Below are positions 37,963 to 49,120 of a stretch of DNA of 64,000 nucleotides, piece by piece. The number at the start of each line of letters is the position of its first letter. The first letter of the stretch is position 1. Origin of the DNA: Gordionus sp. m RMFG-2023 (taxonomy: Eukaryota > Nematomorpha > Gordioida > Chordodea > Parachordodidae); NCBI RefSeq assembly GCF_954871325.1, contig NC_088776.1, positions 3,789,985-3,853,984 of the forward strand, given 5' to 3'. Under the pieces are notes generated by a model. It worked only from the letters and a program-made list of their open reading frames with translations, did not search any database and was not told where the DNA came from. The translations under genes were made by a program, and so were the position numbers.

Positions 37963-39197
37963 AAAGTCAATCAGATATTATTTTTTTTTAAATGTTGGAT
38001 TTTAATATGATCAAAGCTTTATCACTTTAAGAAATTTATAAATAATTTTTCTTTTATAACGACTTATTTATGTGCATAGGCGTAGCCAGGATTTTTCCTA
38101 AGGGGGGGGGAATAATAAAAGATATGGTAGGGACCAATTTTGAAGTAATTAATGAATTTAAATATTGGTATGCAAACTTAAAAAGAATAGATATTAAACC
38201 TGATAATGCAATAAAAGCTCTAACACATTAATAAACTTTCCAAACATTACAAAATTATTTAAAATTTTAGCAAGCCTCCCTATTATGACATGTACTAATG
38301 AAAGAACTTTCTCGAATTTATGAAGTTTAAAAATAAATTTGCTAAATAGATCAAATATAGCCCTCTTAAATATCCATCGGGAATTAACACCAGTTAATTT
38401 TGAAATAATTAATGAATTATCAAGTTAAAAGAAATTAGATCATACAAAAATGTGGTAATAATTTATAATGTTAGATCTAATTTTCTTTTAGAATTTGATA
38501 ATTCATTAATTATCTCAGAATTAGCTGGTGTTAATTCCCGATGAATATTTAATAGCGCTAAACCATTTAATCGATTTTGCGAGGTAGTATTTCGCAAATA
38601 TATTTTTAGTCGTCGTAAATTTGAAAATGTTCTTTCATTTGTACATGTCGTAATGAGGAGGCATGCTAAAATTTGAAAGAAATGTTCGGAAAGTCTATTA
38701 GTGTGTGTTTACAAATATTGAGTGCATTTAGTGCATTATCAGGCTTAATATCCATTCTATCTGAAAGTTATTGAGTAGTAGCTTATGGTTCAATAAGCGT
38801 TCTTTAATTTGAGTTAAAAATGTATCCATAAGTGGTATAAAAATCGTAATTTTGTAATACTCCTCTACCGATTGTGTAGATATATTATTCCTATGTACTT
38901 GCCTCGATACAATTTCTTGGCATGCTTATTATCATATTATATGAATGCACTTTTTTTTGAACCATGTTAAAAATTTTGTTAAATTCACAATCAGCATTTT
39001 TTTCTTATTTCTAAAATAGTATCATATGCATCTTCTGCTAAGATCAATGCTTGAACCATATCTTGATTAACTTTTTGCAAGGCTCTGCATAATAATATAG
39101 TGTGACAGAATAAAGTGTTAATGCAATGAGTTTCAGTTTTTCTTGAATTATTAGACCCAATGCATTAGAGGAAATACATGAATGGACCGATACGTCA

Positions 39198-39455
39198 GTG
39201 GTGGCGGAGGCTAATGGAATATTGAAAGCAATTCAAGATCCAGAGTTTTTATTGGCAGTACATTGCATTAACACTTTATTCTGTCACACTATATTATTAT
39301 GCAGAGCCTTGCAAAAAGTAAATCAAGATATGGTTCAAGCATTGATCTTAGCAGAAGATGCATATGATACTATTTTAGAAATAAGAAAAAATGCTGATTG
39401 TGAATTTAACAAAATTTTTAACATGGTTCAAAAAAAGTGCATTCATATAATATGA
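39198..39455 (+). pseudogene. hAT transposase fragment (central domain)
   Basis: Reads AVHCINTLFCHTILLCRALQ and AEDAYDTILEIRKNADCEF, typical of the middle of hAT transposases of the ZMYM1-like class. An inverse copy lies at about 38935-39150. It is followed downstream, in another frame, by the C-terminal domain at 39700-40071, and the N-terminal catalytic part is absent. Confidence 0.6.
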
Positions 39456-39699
39456 TAATAAGCATGCCAAGAATTGTATCGAGGCAAGTACATAGGAATA
39501 ATATATCCACAAAATCGGTAGAGGAGTATTACAAAATTTTTTTATACCACTTATGGATACATTTTTAACTCAAATTAAAGAACGCTTATTGAACCATAAG
39601 CTACTACTCAATAACTTTCAGATTTTATTATCCTCTAATCCATCTATGAGCATCTCGTATGATATTATAAATAAAATTCGCTAATTATATATTTTTTAT

Positions 39700-40071
39700 T
39701 TGCAAGATATGGTAGGGAGCGAATTGGAAGTAATTGTTGAATTTAAATATTGGTATGCAAACTTGAAAAGAATGGATATTAAGCCTGATAATGCACTAAA
39801 TGCACTCAATATTTGTAAACACACACTAATAGACTTTCCGAACATTACGAAATTCTTTCAAATTTTAGCATGCCTCTCCATTACGACATGTACAAATGAA
39901 AGAACTTTTTCAAATTTACGACGACTAAAAACATATTTGCGAAATACTACCTCGCAAAATCGATTAAATGGTTTAGCGCTATTAAATATTCATCGGGAAT
40001 TAACACCAGCTAATTCTGAGATAATTAATGAATTATCAAATTCTAAAAGAAAATTAGATCTAACATTATAA
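39700..40071 (+). pseudogene. hAT transposase C-terminal dimerisation domain
   Basis: A 123-codon frame with FFQILACLSITTCTNERTFS, NLRRLKTYLRNTT and RLNGLALLNIHREL. This is the hAT C-terminal dimerisation signature (a small residue, then x-ERxFS-x-L, then LRN-T--RL--L). Its inverse copy at 38463-38790 reads the same on the minus strand. A third and fourth, more decayed copy form the outer arms. With no DDE region it is a remnant. Confidence 0.85.
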
Positions 40072-40575
40072 ATTATTACCACGTTTTTGTATGATCTAAT
40101 TTCTTTTAACTTGATAATTCATTAATTATTTCAAAATTAACTGGTGTTAATTCCCGATGGATATTTAAGAGGGCTATATTTGATTTATTTAGCAAATATA
40201 TTTTTAAACTTCATAAATTCGAGAAAGTTCTTTCATTAGTACATGTCATAATAGGGAGGCTTGCTAAAATTTTAAATAATTTTGTAATGTTTGGAAAGTT
40301 TATTAATGTGTTAGAGCTTTTATTGCATTATCAGGTTTAATATCTATTCTTTTTAAGTTTGCATACCAATATTTAAATTCATTAATTACTTCAAAATTGG
40401 TCCCTACCATATCTTTTATTATATTTTATATAAAATAGTAAAAAATATATTTCTTATTTGTTCCAGGCTTATTTTTTGATATAATCTCTTTACCAATGTC
40501 TTATATTTAAAATAAAAAGTTTGTTAAAATTTACATATGTTGTAAATATATATTATACTATATAGACTAAGGAAA

Positions 40576-40644
40576 CCCGGCCGAAGGCCGGGCAAAAGCG
40601 GGCCACAGGCCCGCTTAAAGGGAGTCTGGGGGCGAATCCCCCAG
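40576..40644. repeat. three consecutive GC-rich hairpins (hAT subterminal)
   Basis: Perfect stems: CCCGGCC/GGCCGGG (40576-40592), AGCGGGCC/GGCCCGCT (40597-40615) and CTGGGGG/CCCCCAG (40626-40644). Loops are 3, 3 and 5 nt. Similar GC hairpins occur beside the hAT ends at 25.1 kb and 62.96 kb, so they look like a conserved subterminal feature of these hATs. Confidence 0.85.
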
Positions 40645-41544
40645 AAATTTATTAATTCCCCCCCCCCCCCTTAGGAAAATCCTGGCTACGCCTATGTCAT
40701 TTTATAAAAAATTATATTTAAGATATTATATTATTAAGGAATTTTAATAGTAATTATATAAAATTTCATTTTTGTCTAGACTTATCAATCGCTTATATTT
40801 CATTTCTTAAAAAAGTTGTTTGGTTTCACATTTTTTTGTATATAAACCTCTCTTTAAAAAATATGAATTATAGTTAACAGTTTTAGTATAAAACATTATT
40901 ATAACTTTCACATTCTTTCTTTCAAATTATTGTTTAAGATATGTGCATACATTTTTGGGGGACAGGGGGTGAAGAGAGAACTAAGGAAGACATTTTTTAA
41001 TAGTTTAAAATGATATTTACAAAAAGTGACATATTTCTGAAGGGGGGGGGGGAATTTCCCCTTACCCCACCCCCCTGGCTACGCCTATGTTTATGTGATA
41101 TCTTTATTCATATTAAAGAGAAATAAAAGGTAATTTTTTTTAAACATAACATTTCACGAAATACGAGAAACGTAAATTTATAAAGATATAGGTCTCATTA
41201 TAAAATACAAAAAAAAATGAATGTTTTAATTTGCAAGGTTGGTTATAAATCTTATTTCGGATATTTAAAAAAACATGTTTAAAAGTGAAGAAATTATTAA
41301 TATATACATTCCGATTATGGAAATATCTTAACGCCCATAGATGCGCTTTTCGTATAAATAAATTTAAATAGCATATTTAAAAGTGGGAGCAAATATTACA
41401 TATTTTAGAAATAATATCATTTTATGCTCCAAGGGATCTTCGTGATGGCAGAACGGAACAGCGATAAAAATCGTTTTAAAGATACTAATTTCGATCCCCA
41501 AAATCCTTGGATGAACTGCGGGGGGGGGGGGGGAATTCTCGAAA

Positions 41545-41775
41545 CATAGTGACGCGAAAATCGCTCCAAGTTGAACAGATTTTTAGTAAAACGACTAACT
41601 TCAATATTTGTAGCCAGAGAAAAAAATATTGCCCAAGTCTCGAGAGATCTCCAAAGTGTTGTGCCATTCTATGACCAAAATCTTCAGGCTTTTGCGAAAT
41701 ATTTTTTTCTGGATAAAATAATGAGATCGCCTTATTTTAAAAAATGGAGCCATTTTGCATCGTTTATCGAAACAG
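41545..41775. mobile_element. MITE family A, old inverted copy
   Basis: AACGACTAACTTCAATATTT, TAGCCAGAGAAAAAAATATTG, CCAAGTCTCGAGAGATCT and the loop TTGTGCCATTCTATGACCAA match the family, but the ends have decayed. Overlapping frames on both strands (41571-41822, 41601-41807, 41485-41667) are read-through of this repeat. Confidence 0.6.
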
Positions 41776-42542
41776 ATCAGATTGTGTCGAACAACAATGA
41801 TTGTCACACACCTGGTTATTAGTAATTAATAAACAAAACAACAAATCAGAAAAGTATAGTTAAAAAAAAATAACGTTTTGGCATTCCATATGTTTCATAT
41901 TTTGAGTGGTAAAGAACCTAAAATAAAATAGAATTTTTGTTTGGTACTAATACAAAGATAATCTTAATATTCAGAGCAGCTTCCTCAAAAAATATTGTTT
42001 ACTTCTTTTGGCCAGATCCAATCCAAATTTGGAAATAGGCTTGGGAATAGAAAATACAGGCAAATTATTTTTTCATTTTAAATATTTTTAATTAATAAAA
42101 TCTTATATAATTAATTTTGTAATGGTTGAAAATTTATATTTTAAAAAGAATTAATAGTTATAAAATATTTGAGATTTTTTTGTTAGTTAGTGTCTGATGA
42201 TAAAAATTTAATATTATAATAATTTTTAAGCGTAGGAAAGATAATGAATAAATAATTTTTCTACTTATTAAACTGATAAAATAAGTTTAAATAATATTGA
42301 AACTGTATCGGGTAGCAAAATGTCTGATTTGCAGTGACGAAACTTTTATTAATCATTTTCTTTAGTTGAAATTTAAAAAAAAAATCATATTGAATTACAC
42401 TCTTGATTGGAAATAACTTATCGAAGATGTGCTGATATTTAAATAACCTGCATGAATCTATTTCTCGGAAATCAGTACGAGATAGGCAATAAATTTTCAA
42501 TTGCACAACCATCCTTAGGTTATACATCAATGACATATATAA

Positions 42543-42851
42543 TACCTAGACTGACGATTCATTCATTAAAATGCATTTTTAAGCGTCGTTAAAAGCAAAT
42601 CAGCTGGACCCGCCATTTTAGTAACACATATAGTAATTATTCTCATGTTAAAAAAAGTACTTTTAAATTGATAACTTGCTTCCTTATTATCTCAATGATC
42701 CGGTAATTCTTTAATAAAGTTTGCATCAGATATAGGAATAAATTAGGCTCTCGTTTAAAATTTTAATAATGATTAGTGTAACCAAGATGGCGTCTCCAGC
42801 TGATTTGCATTGATGTACACTTTTAATGAATGAATCGTCAGTCTAGGTATT
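42543..42851. mobile_element. MITE family B, copy 2
   Basis: TACCTAGACTGACGATTCAT and ATGAATCGTCAGTCTAGGTA are exact inverses. The inverted similarity extends outward through ATGACATATATAA / TTATATATGTCAT. Subterminal AGCAAATCAGCTGGACCCGC pairs with GCGTCTCCAGCTGATTTGCA. The minus frame at 42261-42536 next to it is not supported as a gene. Confidence 0.85.
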
Positions 42852-42893
42852 ATATATGTCATTGGGTTATATCAATGATATATAATAATATAT

Positions 42894-43212
42894 ACCTAGA
42901 CTGACGATGCATTCATTAAAAGTGTACATCAATGAAAAACAGCTGGGGACGCCATTTTGGTTACCCATATAATTAATTTTAAAAATTTTAAACGAGAGGC
43001 CAATTTATTTCCTATGTCTGACGCAAACTTTGTTAAAGATTTTGCCTGATCATCGAGATAATAAGGAAGAGAGTTCATCAATTTAATAGTAGTTTTTTAA
43101 CATGAAAATAATTGCAATAAGGGTTTACCAAAATGGCGGGTCCAGCTGATTTGCATTCAACGACGTTTTTTTCTTCAAACGCATTTTCATGAACGCATCG
43201 CCAGTCTAGTTA
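42894..43212. mobile_element. MITE family B, copy 3, adjacent to copy 2
   Basis: TACCTAGACTGACGATGCAT to GCATCGCCAGTCTAGTTA. It lies only 42 bp from copy 2 and shares GCATTCATTAAAAGTGTACA with its right end. Confidence 0.85.
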
Positions 43213-43594
43213 TTATCATAATATTGTGTTAATGGGTTACGTATATTCTTTTAGAATTTATATATTAAATTTATTTAATTATCGCTTACATGCCACTTAT
43301 CATAAAAAATGATACCTTGCCATTTTTACAATTAAATTTTTATTAGATAAAATGAAGTGAAGCAAAAATGGCGTCTCGTTCTTCGTCCCTAGAAAATGAA
43401 TCATTAAATTTTAAAAATGGCATTTTTACCTACCTAACTTTAGTCAACGATAAAACAGCGTAGCCATGTTTTTATTTAAAAAATATTCGAATCAATCTTC
43501 AAGTTTAGACTCAACTTAGAAAGCTTAATTCAAATTTTTTAGGCTAAAAGCTTGACCAAGCCGCAATAGAGCTAGTCAAAGTTATGCAATTTAA

Positions 43595-43749
43595 CAGAGT
43601 TGTTAAAGGATCTAGATACAAGTATCTAGAATGTGGTATCTGTATCTGTATCTAGATAGATTTTTGATTAAAATATCGGTATCTAGATATTATTTTAGAC
43701 GATGTATCTGTATCTAGATCCATTTAAAAAGAATCTTTTAACAACTCTG
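43595..43749. mobile_element. MITE family D, copy 2
   Basis: CAGAGTTGTTAAAGGATC to TCTTTTAACAACTCTG, 155 bp, the inverse orientation of the copy at 25966. It is flanked by an identical 8-bp duplication CAATTTAA (43587-43594 and 43750-43757). It sits beside or inside a family A remnant (AATTTAACAACACTACCC follows). Confidence 0.93.
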
Positions 43750-43871
43750 CAATTTAACAACACTACCCATAATCCTACTACCGAAAAAAAAGCGCATGCC
43801 ATTAAAATGGGGAGGTTAAGAAATTAACTATGTAACTCTATTCCGAGGAATATTTTATAGTATAATTGTAC

Positions 43872-43981
43872 CGAATAGAATAGAGCTTCTTTGGACTGCT
43901 TACCAAATCTGTCATATAATTTTTCTTGATACAAGCCAGTCAGCGCCGATAACAAAAGTGCGATCACCAATAAACACACGC
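43872..43981 (-). CDS. SLC35B4: SLC35B4-like transporter, internal exon
   Basis: 110 nt from acceptor TATAAAG| to donor TCG|GTACAA. It encodes VCLLVIALLLSALTGLYQEK followed by LYDRFGKQSKEALFYS. As I recall the human protein, this matches LTFALLMSARMGIFQETLYKRFGKHSKEALFYN of SLC35B4, a membrane helix and the following cytosolic loop. The entry phase (two bases completing Gly) requires a preceding exon of 3n+1 nt, which I did not find between 43982 and 48444. The exit phase is 0. Confidence 0.88.
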
Positions 43982-46582
43982 CTTTATAAATTAGGTTTTA
44001 AAAAAAATGAGTAACATGAATAAAATTATGGTGTTGAGCAGATTATATGGAAAACATTTCTATAATTTTTTTTCTTCTTGAATATATTTTACAAATATAA
44101 TTATTTAACCTGCAAAAAAATTGTTAAAATAACATATTTTATATTCCTTAAACTTAACCATTAATTTTGCAAGTTAAAATAATTTTATTCGCAATATGAG
44201 ACAATTTTCACAAAGCGTTTTTTTTGATTATTTTAAAATTCCGCGTTTCAATATCACCAAAACAAATTAGAACTGGAAAAAAATATGTGAAGGCGTCGAA
44301 TCCAGTTTTGGGATGGCCTAGATACAGATCATTTTATCTCTGTACCAATCCTGTCATTCAAAAATTCGTATATATTTTGAAACAACTATTTATTGGCTTT
44401 GAGGCAACCCAATAAAGTAAGTTTTAACAAATGTGAACATGCCACGTGAATTAATGCAAAAACATTATTTATATACGGGCTGCTGAACTTAATAACAATG
44501 CATTCATTATTTATTCATCAAACATACCAAAATATATGATTATATAAAAAAAAACATAACAATAAAAGAACATATGTTAGTCGGATATGATAAATGAAAA
44601 AGAGGTTTAAATATAATATCCATGTGATATTAAGAGAATTCGGATACAAAAAAAAATCAATAATCCTCAGATAATCCACAATTATGAATTTAGATGGAAA
44701 TTAATTTTCCTTTGGTTTAAGTAACCTTAACTTTGACAAAGATGATATTTCCAAAATCTAATTGTGAAAGAGATCTGAAAGTTTTTAGAGTGAATGCTGC
44801 CATTGGAATAAAAGTGTATAGTAAGTGAGAATATCAACGTGTTTCTCTGATCCGAAGGATTCTCGAGACAGCCTTCATCCTTTTCAAGGGTTCCAAATGA
44901 GAGATCTGGATTTTTGGCTTTTTTAATTATAGAATTGTATAAGATGCGACTGGGGTGTGTGCAGGGTTGCCAGATATTTTTTATTCATTCAATCATTTAT
45001 AATAAAGTCTTTATATGCTTCATTTTAGATGAGTATTTTACCTGGTATTGCCTGGCCTTGAATCACAGTGAAATTATTAGATCTGGTTACCTTGATAGTG
45101 GGAGTGCGATCCCTACTTATTTGTATTGTCAATCATAGGTATCAAACTAGCTATTTATTATACTTGGAACGGGGAGAGCCCTTGCATGGTTAGCAGAGAG
45201 CTAGGCAAGACTGAACATCTCTTCGGTTAGTGCAAGGCCATAACAAATTCATCATCATAAATATGTTAATTCAAGGAAAAAATAAATAAATAAAAAGACT
45301 CCCTAGCAGAGTCAAATATAGGTAACCAGTAAACCCAACAAACATTGAAATGTTGTTCTCTTTACTTAAGAAGGTTGGTTAGACAATCATCTTTTTCCAG
45401 ATATCTTGGGCGATAAATATAGGAAGGGAGTTAAACGATAAAACAACAAATGGATAAAAGAAATTGGCAATCATATGCCAAAAGCTACCATTATTGGTTT
45501 GTAGTGCAGCTTGCAACCAGGTGGAGCAATAAAGCTAGAGATATGTTTCCATGCCTAGTTAACCAAAATATGTAAGGCTTGCGCTGAACGAAAAGATTCG
45601 ATTTGGCCAGACCAAAAATCCCAATCAAAAATTTCTTAGGATAGTTGAGTGAGGACAGTCCATGACTACCTCTAATGTAAGAACATTTGCAGTCATATTA
45701 AATAAGGAGTTAAGTGATGTTGTGTGATAAATTTTTTTAAAATTTGATCATAGCTACAGCTGGGGGAATGGAAAAAAGAAATCCCCCCCTCCCCCCCATA
45801 ATATGACTGTTCTAGTAAATATCATTTTATGCTAATAAAAATTTCACCACTACCCATCTCACTCATTAAAAATAAGGTCTCTTATTCAAAATACTTTAAA
45901 AAAAGTGAAACCTCCAAAATTATTTTTTATAAAAAATCTAATAGCCAAATGTTTACAATAAGTGGACCTAAAGATCTCCAATAAAATTTAGGTGGGAAAC
46001 TCCACTTAATAATGCCCCCCCCCATCACCTACATCCCTATTTTTTTAGGGCTTTTTCACCAATCGGATATATATTTTAAACGGCTCTGATATAAAAAAAT
46101 TTGTCATTATTTTATATAATATAAGATAATGGAATATAATAAAAATCGGTGTATAATATTTTTTAAAATATCAAAAAGTCTCAAAGCTGTGAAATTCTAA
46201 AAATAATGTCTTATCTTTAAATTCGAAGAATAATTATAAATACAAGTTCCATATTATTATTTTTTTTTTAATGACGGTGAGAATTTTCACCTATTTTAAC
46301 CTTAATATAAATAAGCATAAATTTATATTATATAGAACACTATATATGTATATATGTTCATATTAAATTTTTCTGAATAACAAGCTATATCTTTATTTAA
46401 ATAAAAAGTAAAAAAATTAAATATCATTATCAATTAATAAAATAATTAAAATCTGGAGATCAAATTTGATATCTTTGTCAATTAATGATTTAAATTCGCA
46501 TAATTTTTATTTACTATAAGTTTTTTGTTAATAAAAACAAAATTTTACAAAAATTTTGGGTAATTTTCTAGTTTATTAATAT
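43982..46582. other. SLC35B4 large intron, unassigned content
   Basis: AT-rich with a more complex patch at 44900-45720. CAGGGTTGCCAGAT (44963-44976) and ATCTGGTTACCTTG (about 45080-45093) are roughly inverse and may bound a tiny hAT-like MITE. Frames at 44224-44415 and 44914-45138 show no family signature. A C-tract lies near 45784-45798. Confidence 0.4.
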
Positions 46583-47813
46583 CAGGGTTGGCAATTCGGT
46601 CAATTGACCGGTCAAATTCAGTCAATTGACCGGTCAATTGACAGAAGGAGTATTTGACCTGCTCAAATACGGCCAAATACTCTAAAATGTTATTGGTGAA
46701 TAACTATATTTATTTAATGAACTAACATGTATTTAAAGCATATTTATCAATCTAATTTGTTTACAAATTATTTTAAAATATATTTGTATCATCAAGGCAT
46801 CGATTTAATTATAATTTTATATAAAAATATAAAATTTTCTTATTAAAATATTAGAATTTCAATTTTAAATATGTAAAAAAAAAGAATTTTCCCATTATCA
46901 ATTTGATTGGATCTAAATATACAAATAAATATAAAATCTTTACTTAAGCATGGTTTGAGAAAATTACTAATTGCCAATTTTTACATTACGTGCAATTATC
47001 CAAACAAGATGGGCATCATAAATAAAATGTAATGAGCAAATATAAATATGCAAGAAAGCACTGAAAGCAGCTGTTGAAGTAGTTGGATATTTGTCCGAGA
47101 GAAATTATCAATAATATATTAAATAATATTTTGGACAAAAAATTTAAAATTTTAAACTATTCATAAACATTTAGCTATCTTATTGACCTTGGGTTTATGA
47201 AAAAACGAGATGTTTATTTTAGAAATCACATTTTTATAATTTACCAACCTAAAGAAAAAATATTAAAGATAAGTTTGAAAAAGAAAACAATCCAAATACA
47301 TGTGCTTTCACTGCACTGCTGATTAATTATTGGATTCCCAATATAAGGGGAGCATCTTATTTTAATTTGATTAAGCATATGACGTAATACAAAAATTAGT
47401 CGCTTAATAAAGAGATGATCATCAAAATAAAATTTCAGAAGTAAAGTATTTAATAGCCAAAATATGTTGAAACCAGTCACTTTCATAAAAAACAATCCGA
47501 TTTTGGGCTCAAGTTGTTGGAATGGGCTTTGTTCACATTGAATATTAAGAAGTATCTAAGAAATTCAATTGAAGATCTCGACAACCAGTATATCATAACC
47601 TAAGATTGATTAAAAAATGTTAAAGAAAATGATAAGATTGAATATAAATTAGAACAAGGCTCTGCCATAAGGGCAAAGCATTTATTATAGAATTTAGAAA
47701 ATAATTTAATATACATACATTTTTTACTATTATATATAAAATAGAATTAATATTGTCTTAAAAAACATTTATTTGAATTTGACCATATTTGACAGGCCAA
47801 ATGCACAACCCTG
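46583..47813. mobile_element. hAT-like element, about 1.2 kb, decayed
   Basis: Left end CAGGGTTGGCAATTCGGTCA and right end AGGCCAAATGCACAACCCTG give inverted CAGGGTTG termini. Just inside the left end the palindrome GGTCAATTGACC is repeated (46599-46654), and a related TTTGACCATATTTGACAGGC lies inside the right end. Flanking 8-mers do not match well (ATTAATAT, AAATATAC). No intact transposase frame is present. It lies in the SLC35B4 large intron. Confidence 0.6.
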
Positions 47814-48444
47814 AAATATACTTTACTTCTTCATCTATGATTAAAAAAAATTTTTAAATATTAAACTTTTTTATTTTATGAGTGGTGCCTTTAGCTATTT
47901 TTTTTTATGGGAGTTATAAGAATTAACAAAACAGGGAAGATAAAAATGTGAATAAAAATGTATAAAATATTGGTAAATTTTTAAAAAATATTGGCTGATC
48001 CAATATTTTTTTATAGGTGACAATCCGATACCAATATTTAAGTCTCATTCTGACCAAGTCTGAGTTTGACCAATCCAAGTTTGGTTAGATTAGATGTATT
48101 CATGCAGGGAATTGGTATATTATATTTATATACTGTAATACATTTGTGTGGGAAATATAATTACCAAAAAATTTTTTTAATATTGTTATTCATAGTAATG
48201 CATTTGCTAGAAAAGTTTCACAGAATTATATAATATAATAAGCCCCAAACATGAGATGCAGGATTGATATTGGAGAAGTGGGGGGAGGGGTTCACTTATA
48301 GTTATAAGTATTCATAAATCATTGATTGGAGGGGGTTCCTGAGGGTCTGAAATAATATTAAAATAAATGGCTAGAGAAGAATATTAAAAATGAATGAAAG
48401 TATTTATACAAACCTATACATAATATCATGGTATGATTCCTTAC

Positions 48445-49120
48445 TTCAAGGTCAGATTTTGTGTTAGCTGCCTCTCTTATCTAAAATTCATATAGCTATA
48501 AAATAATTTTTCAATTAATTACCGTATTATTTGCAGAAGCAAATGTAAATATGCATATACCTATGGTTATCATAATTACTGCTATAATCTTTTGATAACT
48601 ATATCTAAGAGGAATATATATATATTTAAAGCTCGTATTTACAAATTTTTACTTTTTATTTAAAATGAAGGCACCTAATATCATATTTGCAACTAGTGAA
48701 CCCTATTATGAACAATTTAGAATAAAAATTATCATAAATATTAACTGATCTGATAATTATGTGAAGTGGCATCGGGATATTAAAATTGAGTGCATAATTG
48801 TTAATTAAACTGAAAGAGAAAAACATTATAACCATCAAACCATAGTGCCTAAAATATAATTATTCTTATATATAATCTGATAAATACTTTAATGGTATTA
48901 CACGAGCCTTCATCCCGAATTTGCGGTTAAAAATAAATCCCTCTACTGCAATAAAGAGAAATTGTGCAAAGGTAATAAGATTTCCTGAACCAGGATTCGA
49001 TCTAAATAGTTTAAATATATTATAATTTCCCTAAAATACGCTAAACTTTGTTAATAACTCTAAAAATACAACATTAGAGGCGCAACCTGCAAATATTCCA
49101 CATATTGGTAGTGAAATCAT
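48445..49120 (-). CDS. SLC35B4: SLC35B4-like transporter, coding exons 1-6 with micro-introns
   Basis: Six exons on the minus strand: 49120-49047, 49001-48888, 48848-48746, 48702-48653, 48604-48523 and 48480-48445. They are separated by GT-AG introns of only 45, 39, 43, 48 and 42 nt, and every codon phase joins. The 153-residue product starts MISLPICGIFAGCASNVVFL and contains LITFAQFLFIAVEGF, FFSFSLINNYALNFNIPMPL, GSLVANMILGAFILNKK and AVIMITIGICIFTFASA. These follow human SLC35B4 (NIVTFAQFLFIAVEGF, VVNNYALNLNIAMPL, GSLIANMILGIIILKK) segment by segment. The family moves UDP-xylose and UDP-GlcNAc into the Golgi or ER lumen through about ten helices. The start ATG matches the family N-terminus. 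The remaining half continues at 43872-43981 and 35275-35646. Confidence 0.95.

Larger units (their letters stand above)
38118..40432. repeat. giant inverted repeat, arms about 1 kb
   Basis: The outer arms (38118-38462 and 40075-40432) and inner arms (38463-39150 and 39230-40074) are inverse copies of the same transposase region. For example GGTATGCAAACTTAAAAAGA at the left pairs with TCTTTTTAAGTTTGCATACC at the right. The central unpaired spacer is only about 80 bp. The left inner arm lacks about 145 bp present in the right (39620-39765). Each arm itself holds two opposed copies of the hAT C-terminal coding end. Confidence 0.93.
38075..41089. mobile_element. hAT DNA transposon, rearranged into a large palindrome
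   Basis: The ends CATAGGCGTAGCCAGG and CCTGGCTACGCCTATG are exact inverses, flanked by a perfect 8-bp duplication TTTATGTG (38067-38074 and 41090-41097). G/C tracts follow each end. The interior is not a normal transposase gene. It is a 2.3-kb inverted duplication of the transposase 3' half (38118-40432) followed by GC-rich hairpins. A second right end (40662-40696) lies inside. It sits in an intron of the SLC35B4-like gene and cannot encode a complete transposase. Confidence 0.92.

Noticed and set aside
41445-41530. Plus-strand start MAERNSDKNRFKDTNFDPQN as a gene
   Set aside because: The frame runs into a poly-G tract and then a MITE; no downstream exon could be found.
41571-41822. Open frames on both strands as genes
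   Set aside because: All lie in an old family A MITE and have no motif.
45140-45262. SINE with a CATCATCAT tail shared with 53262-53345
   Set aside because: Only the last 35 bases look alike; ends and a common body could not be defined.
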